A program made the position numbers and the translations under genes. Below are positions 10,986-22,023 of a DNA stretch of 64,000 nt, in pieces. How positions within the stretch are numbered: the first letter of the stretch is position 1; the number at the start of each line of letters is the position of its first letter. The stretch is from Euborellia annulipes (taxonomy: Eukaryota > Arthropoda > Insecta > Dermaptera > Anisolabididae), in contig JAKCPI010016710.1 of assembly GCA_023213315.1 (NCBI GenBank), forward strand, positions 1 through 64,000, in the 5' to 3' direction. The notes below the pieces were generated by a model, which had not been told where the DNA came from, searched no databases, and saw only the letters and a list, made by a program, of their open reading frames with translations.

Positions 10986-12667
10986 TAAAAAAATTATTGA
11001 ACTAATATTTCGTCGGCAATTTGTTTCACAGCAAGTTGCACAACATGTTGCCAAACTGACGGAGTGAATAGAAAATGGAAAAATAAAGTTGAATATAAAC
11101 ACACACATGGGAAGTAGAAATTTTTTTTTTTTATTTTCTCTTATCTATATATGTGATTGTTTAAAAAATTAATGGAAATACTCGTTTTATTGGTGTCTCA
11201 TTCGAAAAATGAAAAAATGCCAAGAAAGTTCCTCAATTAATATTTCTTTTTTCTACTTTCCCTGTAATTGGAAGAAATTCAGTAAGGAATTTAATTCAAT
11301 TTCCCACATAAGAAGTTCACACACATACACACACACTTGCGCCATACCCATTTATTTATAAAATTTCGTTTTTAAAGATCAAGACAGTTAGTGTGGCATA
11401 GAGAGAGAGTGTCCAAAAACAGGAATTAGTTTTTGGCGCCCGAGCGCGTGTGCGGCTTAAAACAAATGGAATTAAGCTCTAGGGTCATCCTACCCCCACC
11501 TACACATCGACACAGGGACATAAAACATCCGAGCTAATTTATTGTCTTGTTTTTGCATTGGGCCCGTCCGTCCGTCTGTCCGTCTGTCTGTTCATGTATC
11601 AGCTGCAGATGTATGTGTCTGCAATGCTGGCTGGCTGGCTGGATGGAAGGAAGGAATATTTGCCAAGAAAATATATTTTATTTATTTTTTTCGGGCACAG
11701 TGGCTGAAGGTACGTATAAAGGGTAGTTAGGAGATCAAGGCAGCCAAAAGCAATAAAGAAAAAATATTTTTACTTTCTCTTACCTCTACATATGTTAATA
11801 TATAGAAAGAGAGAGTATTGGAATGTTTAACAAATTACAGGAACATTTAGATAGATTAGAACAGGTATTTTTAAGAAATAACAAAGTGTTACATTTTTTT
11901 TTGGCACGCAGTGTATATTTATTCTCATAATTTCGATACTTCAGAAGGGATTCAAATACTTCACTCTCTAAGTGTTTATACCATTAAATAATATCACCTT
12001 GTGTTTTAGGGTTTTAATTTACCTAAGAATAAAATGTTACCTTAAAAGATTTAAATTTGTATTGTGTTTGTTTGGACTTCACCACCGAGAACTGGTGCCT
12101 TTATTTATTTACATATATAGGAAAAAAAGTTAACGTCATCTATTTTCTCTAAAACGCACATTTTGCTAAGGGGTTTGTTCATTCATTCCAAGGGTAATTT
12201 CAGGCCAAACCCTTTAGGTATTATAAAGGGTGGAGGGAAAGTTTTGTTTTTGTATTAACTCCCCCTTCCACTCTTGGGTTGTTAGAATAATTATTTTAAG
12301 AATGTATATTTCGTATTAAATTCTCAATCTTCTTAAAGTATAAGAACATAAGGGAATTAATTGTATGGGCGAGTTTGCCCGGGGTGATATAAAGGGCGCC
12401 TCTCTCTTAATGAGTTCTCGTAATTAATACGCCCGAATGTTATTATTATTATTATGCCCGGGTAAATTAATAGATATTGTCGTTTTTTTTTTTAAGTAAA
12501 TAAATAAATTAATATTTGCTTAAACAAATGATTTAGTGCATAAAAGGGGGAGAGGAAATTCATCCGCCTTCAGCGGATTACATAACTAGTTCTTTTAAAA
12601 AAAAATTTAATACTTTAAACGGTGTCTACTCTAACCAATCAGAAAGCTTAAATTGGGAAATTTTTTC
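10986..12667. other. Non-coding stretch with minor repeats
   Basis: It contains (GTCC)n/(CTGG)n-like runs at about 11,565-11,655 and a fragment of the left terminal hairpin of family A at about 11,771-11,822. No gene was recognised. Confidence 0.5.
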
Positions 12668-12712
12668 CCAGCTGGCTCGGGCCCGCCTGAGGCGGACCCT
12701 CGCCTTTTCTTT
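12668..12712 (+). repeat. GC-rich dispersed repeat (family N), SINE target
   Basis: Same block as 1920-2000. Its end, ACCCTCGCCTTTTCTTT, was duplicated when SINE B inserted here. Confidence 0.6.
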
Positions 12713-12928
12713 TTTCTCATTCACACAGTCTTTTCGGCAACTTAGGCCATATAAGACTTTACGATAACTGTTATATATTAGATAATATCTAATGGGGTCC
12801 AGGCATTTCTAATTAAGCCATCTGGTATCCAAATGGCTTAAATAAAATCATCGGACTGCCTGGGGTCCGAACCCGCGACGTTTGGTATAGGAGGTAGGCA
12901 CGCTACCTACTACACCAAGCCCGGGGGC
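12713..12928 (-). mobile_element. tRNA-derived SINE, family B
   Basis: The minus-strand head reads GGCTTGGTGTAGTAGGTAGC (box A-like), and box B lies in GCGGGTTCGGACCCC. A conserved body carries the 'cgatgattttatttaagcca' region and 'agttgccgaaaagactgtg'. The element is bounded by a perfect 17-bp target duplication (ACCCTCGCCTTTTCTTT at 12,696-12,712 and 12,929-12,945), which proves retroposition. The A-rich tail is short or lost. Confidence 0.85.
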
Positions 12929-13051
12929 ACCCTCGCCTTTTCTTTCTTATGAAAATAAAATTATTATTACTCAAAACACCACCATGACGCTGTCTTTTCG
13001 TCAAGGATGTAGGGAGGAAAAAAGATTTTTTTATTTTTCCCCAATTGAGTT

Positions 13052-13098
13052 TTATTCCTAACATTTCAAAGGCACAAAGGCTCTTCTTCTTCAGAGGA
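13052..13098 (-). ncRNA. Degenerate hammerhead-like core
   Basis: On the minus strand: CTGAAGA, an AAG-rich arm, 'cctttgtgcctttgaaatgt', then an AT-rich tail. The box order fits, but stem II is poor, so it is read as a relic. Confidence 0.25.
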
Positions 13099-13213
13099 AA
13101 CTGAAAAAAATCACAACGTTAACAAAAATATTACTAATAGTTTACAATTTCAACATTAGGATAAAGACATTGTTGTACCTCATATTACACTCCGTTAACA
13201 TTACAATTACAGC

Positions 13214-13439
13214 CAAGGACGGATCCAGAGGTGTTTCTCGGGGGGGGGTAATCTGGTGTAACTGGTCGCACAGCATACTATTACTTTCTCTTACCTATGT
13301 ATATATGTAATATATACCGGTATATAGAGAGAAAGTATTGGATTCATGTCAAAAATTCGATGTCGAGATTTTGATGGATCTTTACGTTTTGAGGTCCCCT
13401 GAATCCAAAAAAGTGGTTTTCGCGACATGGTCTGTCTGT

Positions 13440-13472
<33 letters not shown>

Positions 13473-14164
13473 TGTGTTCACTTTTAAACATGAAGGAATT
13501 GAGCTATGAGGCTGAAATTTTATATTTAAGTTAAACACCTCCCGGGACCGGAAAAATAAGCTTTTAATCAAAATCAGCCAAAGAGTACTAGTACTTTACT
13601 GATGTACTTTTTCAGTTTTTTTCGATTTTCTCAAAATTTGCTCTAACGATTTTGATTAAAATTCAAAAATCAATTATTTTTTAGATGCTCTTTCAAATGT
13701 ATATTCTCGTTTTGCCCTCAAAATTGTTTGAAGCACACTTTACTCTTGTGCTTCATAGGAAAGATAGGAGAAATGGTTGCCATGGTAACAAAATATAAAT
13801 ATTTTCCCATGTTTATAAATTTGACATCTTAAATTCTAATACCGGTATATTGGCGGAAATTAAATATATGTCGACACAAAAAATCTGGTGTGACAAGCAC
13901 AGAACACAACTTTCGATTACCGAAGGTAAGAGAAAGTTGTGTGCTGTGCGACAGTCACACCAGATTTTTTTCTTAATTTCGGTAATTTAAAGGTTCATTC
14001 TGTACTTGTTTGCCAGAATATAAATACAAATCAAATTTTTAAGATTTAATTTTTAAAATTCTACATTAAAAATACATTTTTTTTTTTTTTTTGAAAAAAG
14101 TATTTTTTTTTTATCTCAGGGGGGTAATTACCCCCTTTACCCTCCTCCCTTGTATCCGCCCTTG
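13214..14164. mobile_element. hAT-like element, family H, carrying a family A element
   Basis: The ends are CAAGGACGGATCCAG (left) and, inverted, CAAGGGCGGATACAAG (right). The octamer ATTACAGC is duplicated exactly at 13,206-13,213 and 14,165-14,172, as hAT transposases do. The short relative at 34,676-34,944 shows the size without the family A interior (13,250-13,966). It is non-coding and therefore non-autonomous. Confidence 0.85.
13250..13966 (+). mobile_element. Family A element, copy with both long terminal repeats
   Basis: This copy shows the fullest structure of the family. The left end is AATCTGGTGTAACTGG..., then ACTTTCTCTTACC and an AT hairpin. The right end is GGTAAGAGAAAGT followed by CAGTCACACCAGATT, so the two termini are inverted repeats of about 40 bp. 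The interior holds 'attcgatgtcgagattttga', 'aagtggttttcgcgacatgg', a (GT)n tract and 'ggttgccatggtaac'. No reading frame spans it, so it is a non-autonomous (MITE-like) family of unknown superfamily. Confidence 0.75.
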
Positions 14165-14254
14165 ATTACAGCCAAGGTTTTTTTGCATTAAGAAAGCCAT
14201 TTGACCTCCATAACTTTAGAGAGCATTCTAGTTTGATAAATTCTATTACAAATT

Positions 14255-14645
14255 CATTTATAACATTTATTATCTCTTATGCCAGTTTTCTTCTCTCCAG
14301 AGAATCTTGACCGACTCTAAATTAAAATTGAAATTATGGCTACTGGTAACTTGATGTTCCTGTATAACATAAAGGATAAAGATAAGAAGGAAAAAATACA
14401 TAGCACGGTTTATCAAATTGAGTGCATTGACTGCAAGAAAGTGTATATTGGTAACACGAAAAGAGCACTAAAATTGAGGGTAGATCTAGGTCTGTTGGTA
14501 AAACTAATAATGTTATAGCCCTACAACAACATGCGCAATACTTAAGCCTTAATTTCAATTTTAATTTAGAGTCGGTCAAGATTCTCTGTAGAGAAGAAAA
14601 TTGGCATAAGAGATATTTTAAAGAAACCTGATACATCCAAGAGGG
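14255..14645 (+). pseudogene. Penelope-like retroelement GIY-YIG endonuclease fragment flanked by inverted arms
   Basis: Codons from about 14,400 give STVYQIECIDCKKVYIGNTK, followed by RALKLRV. This is the VY-x2-C-x2-C-x3-YIG-T pattern of the GIY-YIG domain at the C-terminus of Penelope-like elements. After a frameshift near 14,490 the frame resumes with ALQQHAQYL and ILCREENWHKRYFKE, the rest of the domain, ending at a stop near 14,620. The upstream stretch (about 14,260-14,335) is the reverse complement of 14,548-14,620, which makes an inverted repeat with the endonuclease remnant in the loop. Only about a tenth of a full element is present and it is non-functional. Confidence 0.75.
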
Positions 14646-16556
14646 CGGTAAATTTTAGATTGGACACAAATAACACTAGTCGACAAAGTTTTCTTCACAA
14701 GAAATCTGATTAGTGAACCTAGTGCATTTTTTCATTCTGAATTCAGATATGTAGTTAGAATTTTTCCATCAGGCACAGTTTTAGAGATATAGAGCAAAAT
14801 AGATTTTAATAGAAAATGTGCTCTAAAACGGCTTTTATTTAGAATGTTCAAATTATTTTTAACGCGACACCCCGTAGAAATATGCAGATAGTTAGAATAC
14901 ATATATATTTTGAGTTTCAGCCCAATCGGAGGTCATTTAGACGTGGCGCAAACGGCTTAAAGTTTAGAAAAATCGAGATTTTTAAGATTTTTTTGCTTTG
15001 GTCATCCCTAATACAATTTTAGATATCCCTGAATGCAAAAAAACATGAGGTGTTAAATTAAACTTTTAAATAAAATCGGCCAAAAAGTAATGGCAAGGAA
15101 TTCGAGAACCAAAAAAAGTTTTGAAACCCCTGGCTGGCTTAATGTAATACGGTATTTGGTAGACATCACTAGGATTTTTTGCCTTCATTTTATTTATTTC
15201 ATTCATGTCTTGTTTAGTGACGCCCTCTCTCGATCTCTTTCTCAATAACGCAATTAAGAAATAATTCGGTGCAAATGAAGTGGGTGTCGGTGTGTGGTTG
15301 GTTGGGTAGAGCCCCTTGGATCGATGCCTAGCGGAATCTTTCTTTATTAGTCCCCCCCCCCCCTCGACACACACTCTCTCTCAAAAGAGCGCCCTCTTTC
15401 AAGCTATTGAGCTATTGATTGCGCCCGTTAAGTGTTACAAATAGCAACCATGTATTGTACCTCTCTCTCTATTGAGAGCAAACAATACTCTGGCATGCTA
15501 CCAAATCTACCTTGCTCTCTTTTACTAGACGATTTATGATGATATACAATTATATAACAGAAAGAATGAATAATATTTAGTCTAATTGTTGAGTTGCATT
15601 TCAAATAAAAAATAAAGAAAGATTATAAGGACTAAATTAATCTATGATGCCATCTATTAGAAGAAAAAAAATCATTGTGTGGTTTTATGAAACCACGATG
15701 CAAGTGAAACTTTTTTTTCGAATCGTAGGCGTTTAACTGAAAATTTTCAGAAAATTATTCAATTTATGGTATTAAAATCGCGTTTTTAATCTTAACTTAA
15801 TAATTGGAAAAAGACGCATGTTAAAAACTGAGAACAATATTTATTTAGTAAATTGAAGATTTGAATCATTTTAAATTATTTTAAAAATTATATTTTATCA
15901 ATTTGAAAATTGAATAATTAAATCTCACAATTATTTTTTTATAATTCGTCATATATATTAAATTTCAACTTTCTTATTTTTGTCGTCACGGCTTGTGACG
16001 TCATGGCTTGTAGCGTCACGGCCTTTGACTAAATAAGAGTATATATGTTGTATTAGATATAAATCCATGTTTGTTTGTTTTCGTTCCTTCATCATTGATG
16101 ATGATCTACTTGTTTAAGAAAATGTACGCAGTCAGACCCTCTATAATATTTCATCGAAAATAGCTTTTTGATGTTGTTCGTTTTATAAACTACCACCATC
16201 TTGTTTTTTTTTTTTTTTTTTTTTATTCAAAAGCACTTACTTTCTATTCGTTGGAACAATGTATAAATAGGAAAACAAGATTCTCTCTGAAAGTGTGTAT
16301 ACGTCTACGTATTTGAATTTGAGAGAGAGGAAAGTTTCCTTCTTCCGTGTGTCGCCCCCATTAAACGTGCTTTGTGCATTAGGACCTTCAGTTAGTTGGT
16401 TGACCGCCTGCGGATCTTTGACCCCCCCGGGTGCTTTTATTCGCTCATCCAAACGCCCTGACATAGATACGAAATTTTAAATCTCATTGGCTATCTTGTT
16501 AGAGGATATACAAAGTATCCAGTTTGATTATTATTGCTTACGTAATACGTGTGTGA
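14646..16556. other. Non-coding stretch
   Basis: No gene was recognised. Around 15,000-15,090 there are words resembling the family A interior ('aaaatcggccaaaaagta'). Around 15,985-16,030 a GTCACGGCTTGTGAC motif is repeated. Short open frames near 15,066-15,374 and 16,237-16,480 have no recognisable domain. Confidence 0.45.
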
Positions 16557-16810
16557 CCACTTTGAATAATATTATCTTATACGGAGAGTCCGTTTGTCTG
16601 TCAATTGCTCTGTTTGATCAACATCCCGTTTGAAAAGTTATGGAGTGTCCAGGCAAAATACGCGGACCCCGAAATTCACAAAAATTCAAAATTTGCCCAT
16701 TGGAAAGCATTGAGGTTTGTCTTTCCTTATGAAAAATTAAAGGCAATTAAAATTGCAGTAATTAAAATAATTAAATCTCTCAAATGAAAAATAATAAAAA
16801 ATTTTATTTT
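16557..16810 (-). repeat. Dispersed repeat family K
   Basis: Inverted copy with the 'agacaaacggactctccgta' end, 'gagcaattgacag', 'ctttccaatgggcaaatttt' and 'ctcataaggaaagacaaa' words. It is shared with 36,895-36,975, 37,660-37,905, 59,020-59,225 and 59,600-59,860. Confidence 0.6.
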
Positions 16811-17358
16811 ATTTCCTTAAAGAGAGAAAAGGAACAGTGACTATAATCGTTGCAGTTAAGCAATGCCAAGCGCGGGAAAAGCTCGGGGTTGGTAACCCCA
16901 AACAATCAGAACGTCCTCCGGTAGCCCTCGGTATAATATAATTTAAAAATATATTTAATAAAGTCATACCCCAAGTAGCCAAAAAGAGTTTAAAAAAATA
17001 TCACAATATATATATTTTTATTACATATTCTTAATCCCGCCATTTTTCTAAATAAAATGATATATCACACGTGTATATAAATTTATTGTAAATTGATTAA
17101 ATAGATGTTTTCTTTATTGAGGCGTAAGCATCATCAGTCATTTTTTTTTCAACAACAATAAATAAAGAATACAATTAATTTTAATTATTTTTTCAAAAAT
17201 TGTCAATAATTATATTGTTAAATTTTTTTTTTAACTTATTAAAAAATAATATTTAATTAACTTTATTTTTTAATATATTTTTAGAATTTAATTAAATTCC
17301 ATTTTTATATTTTGATAATTAGTTGTATTTAAATAATTAAAATAATTTTAATAATGAT

Positions 17359-17882
17359 GGGGCTCGCTGGTGTAGTGAGCTCGGCTTCTACAAAGAAGAT
17401 CCCTGTTCAAACCCTGGGCGTGCTGGATTTTTCATTAAATAAAAATATTTATTTAATGTAAACAAATCCTCAAGCAGGCATTAGATTGGAATATTGGATC
17501 TCACCACAATAGCCCCCAGGCAACTCCACGAGGAGAGCGAGCTGCTGTGACATCCCGTCCTGTGGAAGGGACGTAAAGAAGGTTCCCTCTCAGTGATGCA
17601 TTCTTCGAAAGGAATAGGCTACACGCCGGTGCTGAGGGAGTCCCTCCTCAACTAGGACATCCCCCATAGCATAGAAGAGATTGGATAAAAGGAACCAGGA
17701 ATAAGGATTAGTTCACTAGCTAGAGAAGAAAGCAGGAGGAGGAGTTAGAGATAGGAAATGATGTAACTTCACGGGGTGCTGGTAGATGGCTGCGACCACA
17801 GGCCGATGGGGTTTGAAGTATGTGTCTTCGTGCACGAGAGCACCTCGGGTAAATAAACGGGGATCCCGATAGGAATTTCAAA
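17359..17882 (+). mobile_element. tRNA-derived SINE, family L
   Basis: The head GGGCTCGCTGGTGTAGTGAG matches a Pol III box A, and TGTTCAAACCC matches box B. The body is about 90% like the copy at 36,235-36,795 ('gacatcccgtcctgtggaag', 'gaaggttccctctcagtgat'). The tail 'gggtaaataaacgggga' is shared with SINE C. A family K fragment adjoins the 3' end and no target duplication is clear. Confidence 0.75.
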
Positions 17883-17999
17883 AAAATTATTTCCTTAAAG
17901 AGATCAAGGATGGGGCTCGGGTTAGATAAAGACAGACAGACACTTTGTCGCCCCTCTCTTTAATGCGCCCCCGCTAGTTAGACAATAAACTGAGATATT

Positions 18000-18684
18000 T
18001 TTACTTTCTCTTACCTATGTATATATGTAATATATATATAGAGAGAAAGTATTGGATTCATGTCAAAAATTCGATGTCGAGATTTTGATGGATCATCTCG
18101 TTTTGAGGTCCCCTGAATCCAAAAAAGTGGTTTTCGCGACATGGTCTGTCTGTGTGTGTGTGTGTGTGTGTGTGTCTGTCTGTGTGTCTGTGAACAAAAT
18201 ATCTCAAGAACGAAAAGAGCTAGGAAGTTGAAATTTTATATTTAAGTTAGGCACCCCCATGGGACGTGACACGAAGCTTTTGAACAAAATCGACCAAAAA
18301 GTACTAGTACTTTACTGATTCACTTTTTCAGTTTTTTTTTCGATTTTCTCAAAATTTGCTCCAACGATTTTTTTTAAATTCAAAAATCAATTATTTTTTA
18401 GATTCTCTATAAAATGTATATTCTCATTTTGTGATTGAAATCTTCTGAAGACCACTTTACTCTTGTACTCCATAGAAAAGATAGGAGAAATGGTTGCCAT
18501 GGTAACAAAATATAAATATTTTCCCATACTTATAAATTTTACATCTTGAATTCAATCGTACCCTATGGTCGGAAACTAAATACATGTCGACACAAAAATC
18601 TGGTGTGACAAGCACAGTACACAACTTTCGATTACCGAAGGTAAGAGAAAGTTGTATGCTGTGCGCCAGTCACACCAGATTTTT
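18000..18684 (+). mobile_element. Family A element
   Basis: Begins TTACTTTCTCTTACC with the AT hairpin and ends in the roughly 90-base imperfect hairpin 'aatctggtgtgac'...'gtcacaccagatt'. A (TG)n tract follows 'gacatggtctgtctg'. It lacks the outer left arm seen at 13,250. It is the 'ctcaagaacgaaaagagcta' subtype, like the copies at 38,118 and 44,904. Confidence 0.75.
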
Positions 18685-19420
18685 TTTTTTTTACCTTTTC
18701 TTGAACCGTCACAGTTTTAAGTGCTAAATATAAATTAAAATTTCTTATTCTATATTCTTGATGGTTTAAATATTAAACGACTAGCTAGATGAACAGAAAA
18801 ATCGAATCTCGAGGGGTTTTCCCAGCATTAACGTTAATCCAGTTGTAAATTAAAGGCCTAAATAAATTGCTCGATTCATTCTTTATTTACTCGTTAGGAA
18901 GAATATTTGGTTATTCTTTGGAAAATAACAAGTCACGGTGTTAGTTAGAGGCTGCTGCTATTGCAATCAGTGAGAGGGAGAGGCGGAAGTTATAATTAAG
19001 ATGAGATGAGAGCATCACCTAGGATGAGGATGAATACAACGACTACAACGGCGACGACGACGACTCTACTGGAATAATTACAAAAACAAACCACCCACAC
19101 ACACACACACACACGATACGTGCAGGATCACGTTAATGGATAGACTTTACCAACACTTTTTTATTTTTTTTATTTTTTAGCAAATGAAACTTTTCTCATT
19201 GCTGCTGTTTAACTAAGAGAGAGATAGAAAAAAAAAACTTAGCTAATTTCTACAAGTTATATTCATTTATATATAAGTATCATTTTATTTTGGGTAATGA
19301 CTAACAAATAGCTACTAGATCCTGAGATCACTTTCCCCACTAAAATCACAATACACAATCAGGGGCGTCATTTGGGGTGGGGTGGGGGCAGGGGGACATT
19401 CCCCCCCCCCAAGGGCTCTG
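18685..19420. other. Non-coding stretch
   Basis: No gene was recognised. There is a (CA)n tract at about 19,088-19,114 and a run of C residues next to the SINE that follows. Confidence 0.5.
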
Positions 19421-19657
19421 ATTTTTTTTTTAACACTCACACTTTTTTCTCATTCACATTCACACAGTCTTTTTGGAAATTCTGGCCATATAAGACTTTG
19501 ACGATATGCGTTATAGAGATTAATATACATATTTGGGGTCCAGGCAATTCATTTGGTATCCAAATGGCTTAAATAAAATCATCGGACTGCCTGGGATCCG
19601 GGACCCGCGACCCTCGGTATAAAAGGTTATCACGCTAACCCCTAAACCAAGCCCGAG
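19421..19657 (-). mobile_element. tRNA-derived SINE, family B
   Basis: On the minus strand: CTCGGGCTTGGTTTAGGGGT head, box B in GCGGGTCCCGGATCCC, the conserved 'cgatgattttatttaagcca' body and 'gactgtgtgaatgtgaatg', then a poly-A tail (a T run at 19,421). It is diverged in the head. Confidence 0.7.
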
Positions 19658-19944
19658 TTTTTTTTTTATTATTCTAAATAAAATATTTCAAGAGAGTAAA
19701 TAAACTGTACAAAATTAAACAATTATTAAATTTTTGTCGAAATTTGAGTAGCTATTTGCAAGGAAAGAAAAAAAAATGTTTGCCCCCTCCCCCCCCCAAG
19801 AAAAGGTTGAAATGATGCCTCTGTACACAATAACCATCGCCATAGCTTCTTTTAATTATTTCATCTAGGATATCACAAAATACGAGATTTATCTTGTATC
19901 CGCCCTTGATCTACAGGCATCAAACTCAACAATTTAGTAATAAC

Positions 19945-20519
19945 TAGAGACCGGACAAAAAAGCATTAAAAAAAATGGAAAAAGAAGTGCTTAAAAAAGC
20001 ATAAAAATCTTGAATAATAAGTTGTTAAATAAGCATAAAAGTTGAAAAAAAAGCATCTAATGAGCAATTTTTACTCACACCAATGGCGTATACAAATTTT
20101 TTTTTAAAGAAAAATTGCGAAAAATTTTGTTTTTCCGGAACCAAATTTTTTCACCCTGATGAAAAAATTTTTTTTTTCTGGGCTATATTTTTTCGCACTG
20201 CGGGGGTTTTTGACAATTTTTTTTTTTTTTTTTGGCGAGGGGCGGGCCCCCTCCCCTCCTTATATACGTCCCTGGTGAATGCGTGTGTGAATGGGAAAAA
20301 AGTGTGTTTTTTAATAAAAAAAAAAATTTTAAATATTCGTAAAATAAGTTCAAATAAGCATGAAAGGGAAAAAAAGCATGAAAACTCAAAAAAAGCAAAA
20401 AAAGCATAAAAAATGCAATCTCAATACACTTAGTTTTTCCTAATTCGTATAGAAATTAAATATCTAATGGTTGCTTATAAAATTGAGCAATAAGCATTTT
20501 GCTTAAAATCCGGTCTCTA
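19945..20519. mobile_element. hAT-like element, family P
   Basis: Perfect 11-bp termini TAGAGACCGGA are flanked by a perfect 8-bp duplication GTAATAAC (19,937-19,944 and 20,520-20,527). Subterminal regions repeat 'aaaaaagcataaaa' many times, as expected of transposase-binding repeats. The centre carries 'ggcgtatacaaat' and 'ttatatacgtccctgg', which look like the inverted ends of an older insertion shared with the second copy at 47,091-47,671. It is non-coding. Confidence 0.85.
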
Positions 20520-20575
20520 GTAATAACGTTTCGACTACTTATTCTGCAGTCGTTTACAAGTACTGTGCGCTAGCT
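20520..20575 (-). repeat. Penelope-like terminus fragment
   Basis: On the minus strand: 'cacagtacttgtaaacgac', then TGCAGAATAAGTAGTCGAAA and CGTT. It matches the terminus at 32,505-32,625 and was the target of the family P insertion, whose right target duplication overlaps it. Confidence 0.45.
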
Positions 20576-21393
20576 CCTATTCAAGCCAACTAACCTCTAA
20601 AGGACACTAGTAAGGTCTATTTCCACTATAGAGGCCGTGCCTCAAAACGTGTATTTCCATTAAAATCTTGACAAATTTTGACACGAACTTTATAATATAA
20701 TAGGTAAGAGAAATTAAAAACTGAGTGTTTTTTTTTCATCATTCAAGAAGGGAAAATATTTAATTCTATTGCTCCCTTTGAGAGGTTAGCTTTATTATAA
20801 ATAGAAATTTAGAATGTGAATGTCATTCATGTTAAAAATTGAAAAACAAATTCCTTACATGGAATGTAAAAAAAAAAAAAAAATTTCTGAATTCCCATTT
20901 GACATTGTATGGATCATGTCCTAATTATTAGCTGGAAATTAAAAATGTAGGGAAAGATAGTTGACATTTTTAATCAAAAAAAAAAAAGAGAGAGAAAAAG
21001 AGTTTAGATGTAAATTGAAAAAATTTTTTTTTTGAAAAAAAATGTTAACAACTCCTCTGTTATTTGTTAATCAAAAAAAAAATAAAAAAAAAAATCAAGT
21101 TTTATATTTAGCTAAAGATAAAAAAATTAATTTATTTTTTACTTCATATGAATGAAATAATTTCGAATCAAATGTTAATGACACCTTTTTGATAAAGGGG
21201 AAATTTGAGTACAAATTCAATTTTGTTATTTATTAAGGAGTGGGAGATTTTGTAGAGAAAGAAAAATAATTATTAGTTGATATTTCTGAAAGTACACTTT
21301 CCCCCGAGTAAAATGATATATCACACTTGTATCTAAATTTGTTGTATTTTTGTTAAAAAACAATTTTTCTCAGTTGCACTTGGAGCACTACTA
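20576..21393. other. Non-coding stretch
   Basis: AT-rich with multiple A runs. No gene or bounded repeat was seen. Confidence 0.5.
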
Positions 21394-21574
21394 ATTGCCA
21401 TTAGGGATGAAACGATACCAGTGAGGTATCGATACTTTTACTCGATACTGGTATCGGTCGCAAAGTATCGAGTACCTACTCGGTATCGATTGAAAAGTAC
21501 CGATACTTACTCGTATCGGTCAATTTTTTCGTACAATTAAAGTTGAGAAAAAACAGCAGAAAGTTCTGATATTA

Positions 21575-21908
21575 TCAAGATTCGCAGGAACTTTGCAGAG
21601 AGGAGATTAAAAAAAAATTTATTTAATTTCTATTTGCTGACGTTTCGGTCGCCAATCACGACCTTCAACATCGGAGACCTCCGAGTAGCAAGTAGGCCTA
21701 TATGATAATATTTTTGTGCATATCAAAGTAAAACGAAATTGTATATTTTTAATTGCAATGAATATTAAAAAAAAAACCTATGCTCGTGTATAATTGACAA
21801 TATTTGCCCTGATGAAGGTCGTGATTGGAGACCGAAACGTCGGCAAAAAGAAATTAAATAAAATATTTTTTATTTAATCTCCTGGCTGCAAAGTCCCTGC
21901 GAATCTTA
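21575..21908. repeat. Palindrome with inverted hammerhead-like cores
   Basis: Arms at 21,575-21,680 and 21,808-21,908 are inverted copies ('tcaagattcgcagg', 'gaggagatta', 'cgtttcggtc'). The plus-strand core (21,805-21,844) is intact. The minus-strand core keeps GAAA and stem II but its CUGANGA box has decayed. Confidence 0.7.
21805..21844 (+). ncRNA. Hammerhead-ribozyme-like core, best-preserved minimal form
   Basis: In order: stem I strand TTTGCC, CTGATGA (21,809-21,815), one extra A, stem II GGTC with loop GTGATTGGA and GACC, GAAA, self-complementary stem III ACGT, C as the cleavage base, then GGCAAA, which closes a perfect 6-bp stem I. All catalytic boxes of the type I hammerhead are present. 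Stem III has no loop, so folding would need two molecules, as reported for Penelope-like and retrozyme hammerheads. The extra A after CTGATGA is the only clear departure. Confidence 0.65.
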
Positions 21909-22023
21909 ATTAAATCTCCACAGGCATAAAACATCAAGTTCTTGAAAAAAAAATTCAGTTTTAGATGTAGCTGTAGGTACTATATAGTACTTAAAGTGTT
22001 TTGCTGTTGAACACTCCAATAAT

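Noticed and set aside
13291..13571. Recurrent open frames with His-Thr runs (also at 37,333, 53,485, 61,036 and 61,907)
   Set aside because: They are translations of family A through its (TG)n tract, repeated at every copy. No domain or selection is evident.
16237..16480. Short frames on both strands (61-75 codons)
   Set aside because: No domain, no splice or polyadenylation context, and the opposite-strand frame is equally open.
18000..18684. Family A as a Helitron
   Set aside because: There is a 3' hairpin, but no CTRR end and no TC start, and the best copy has long inverted termini, which Helitrons lack.
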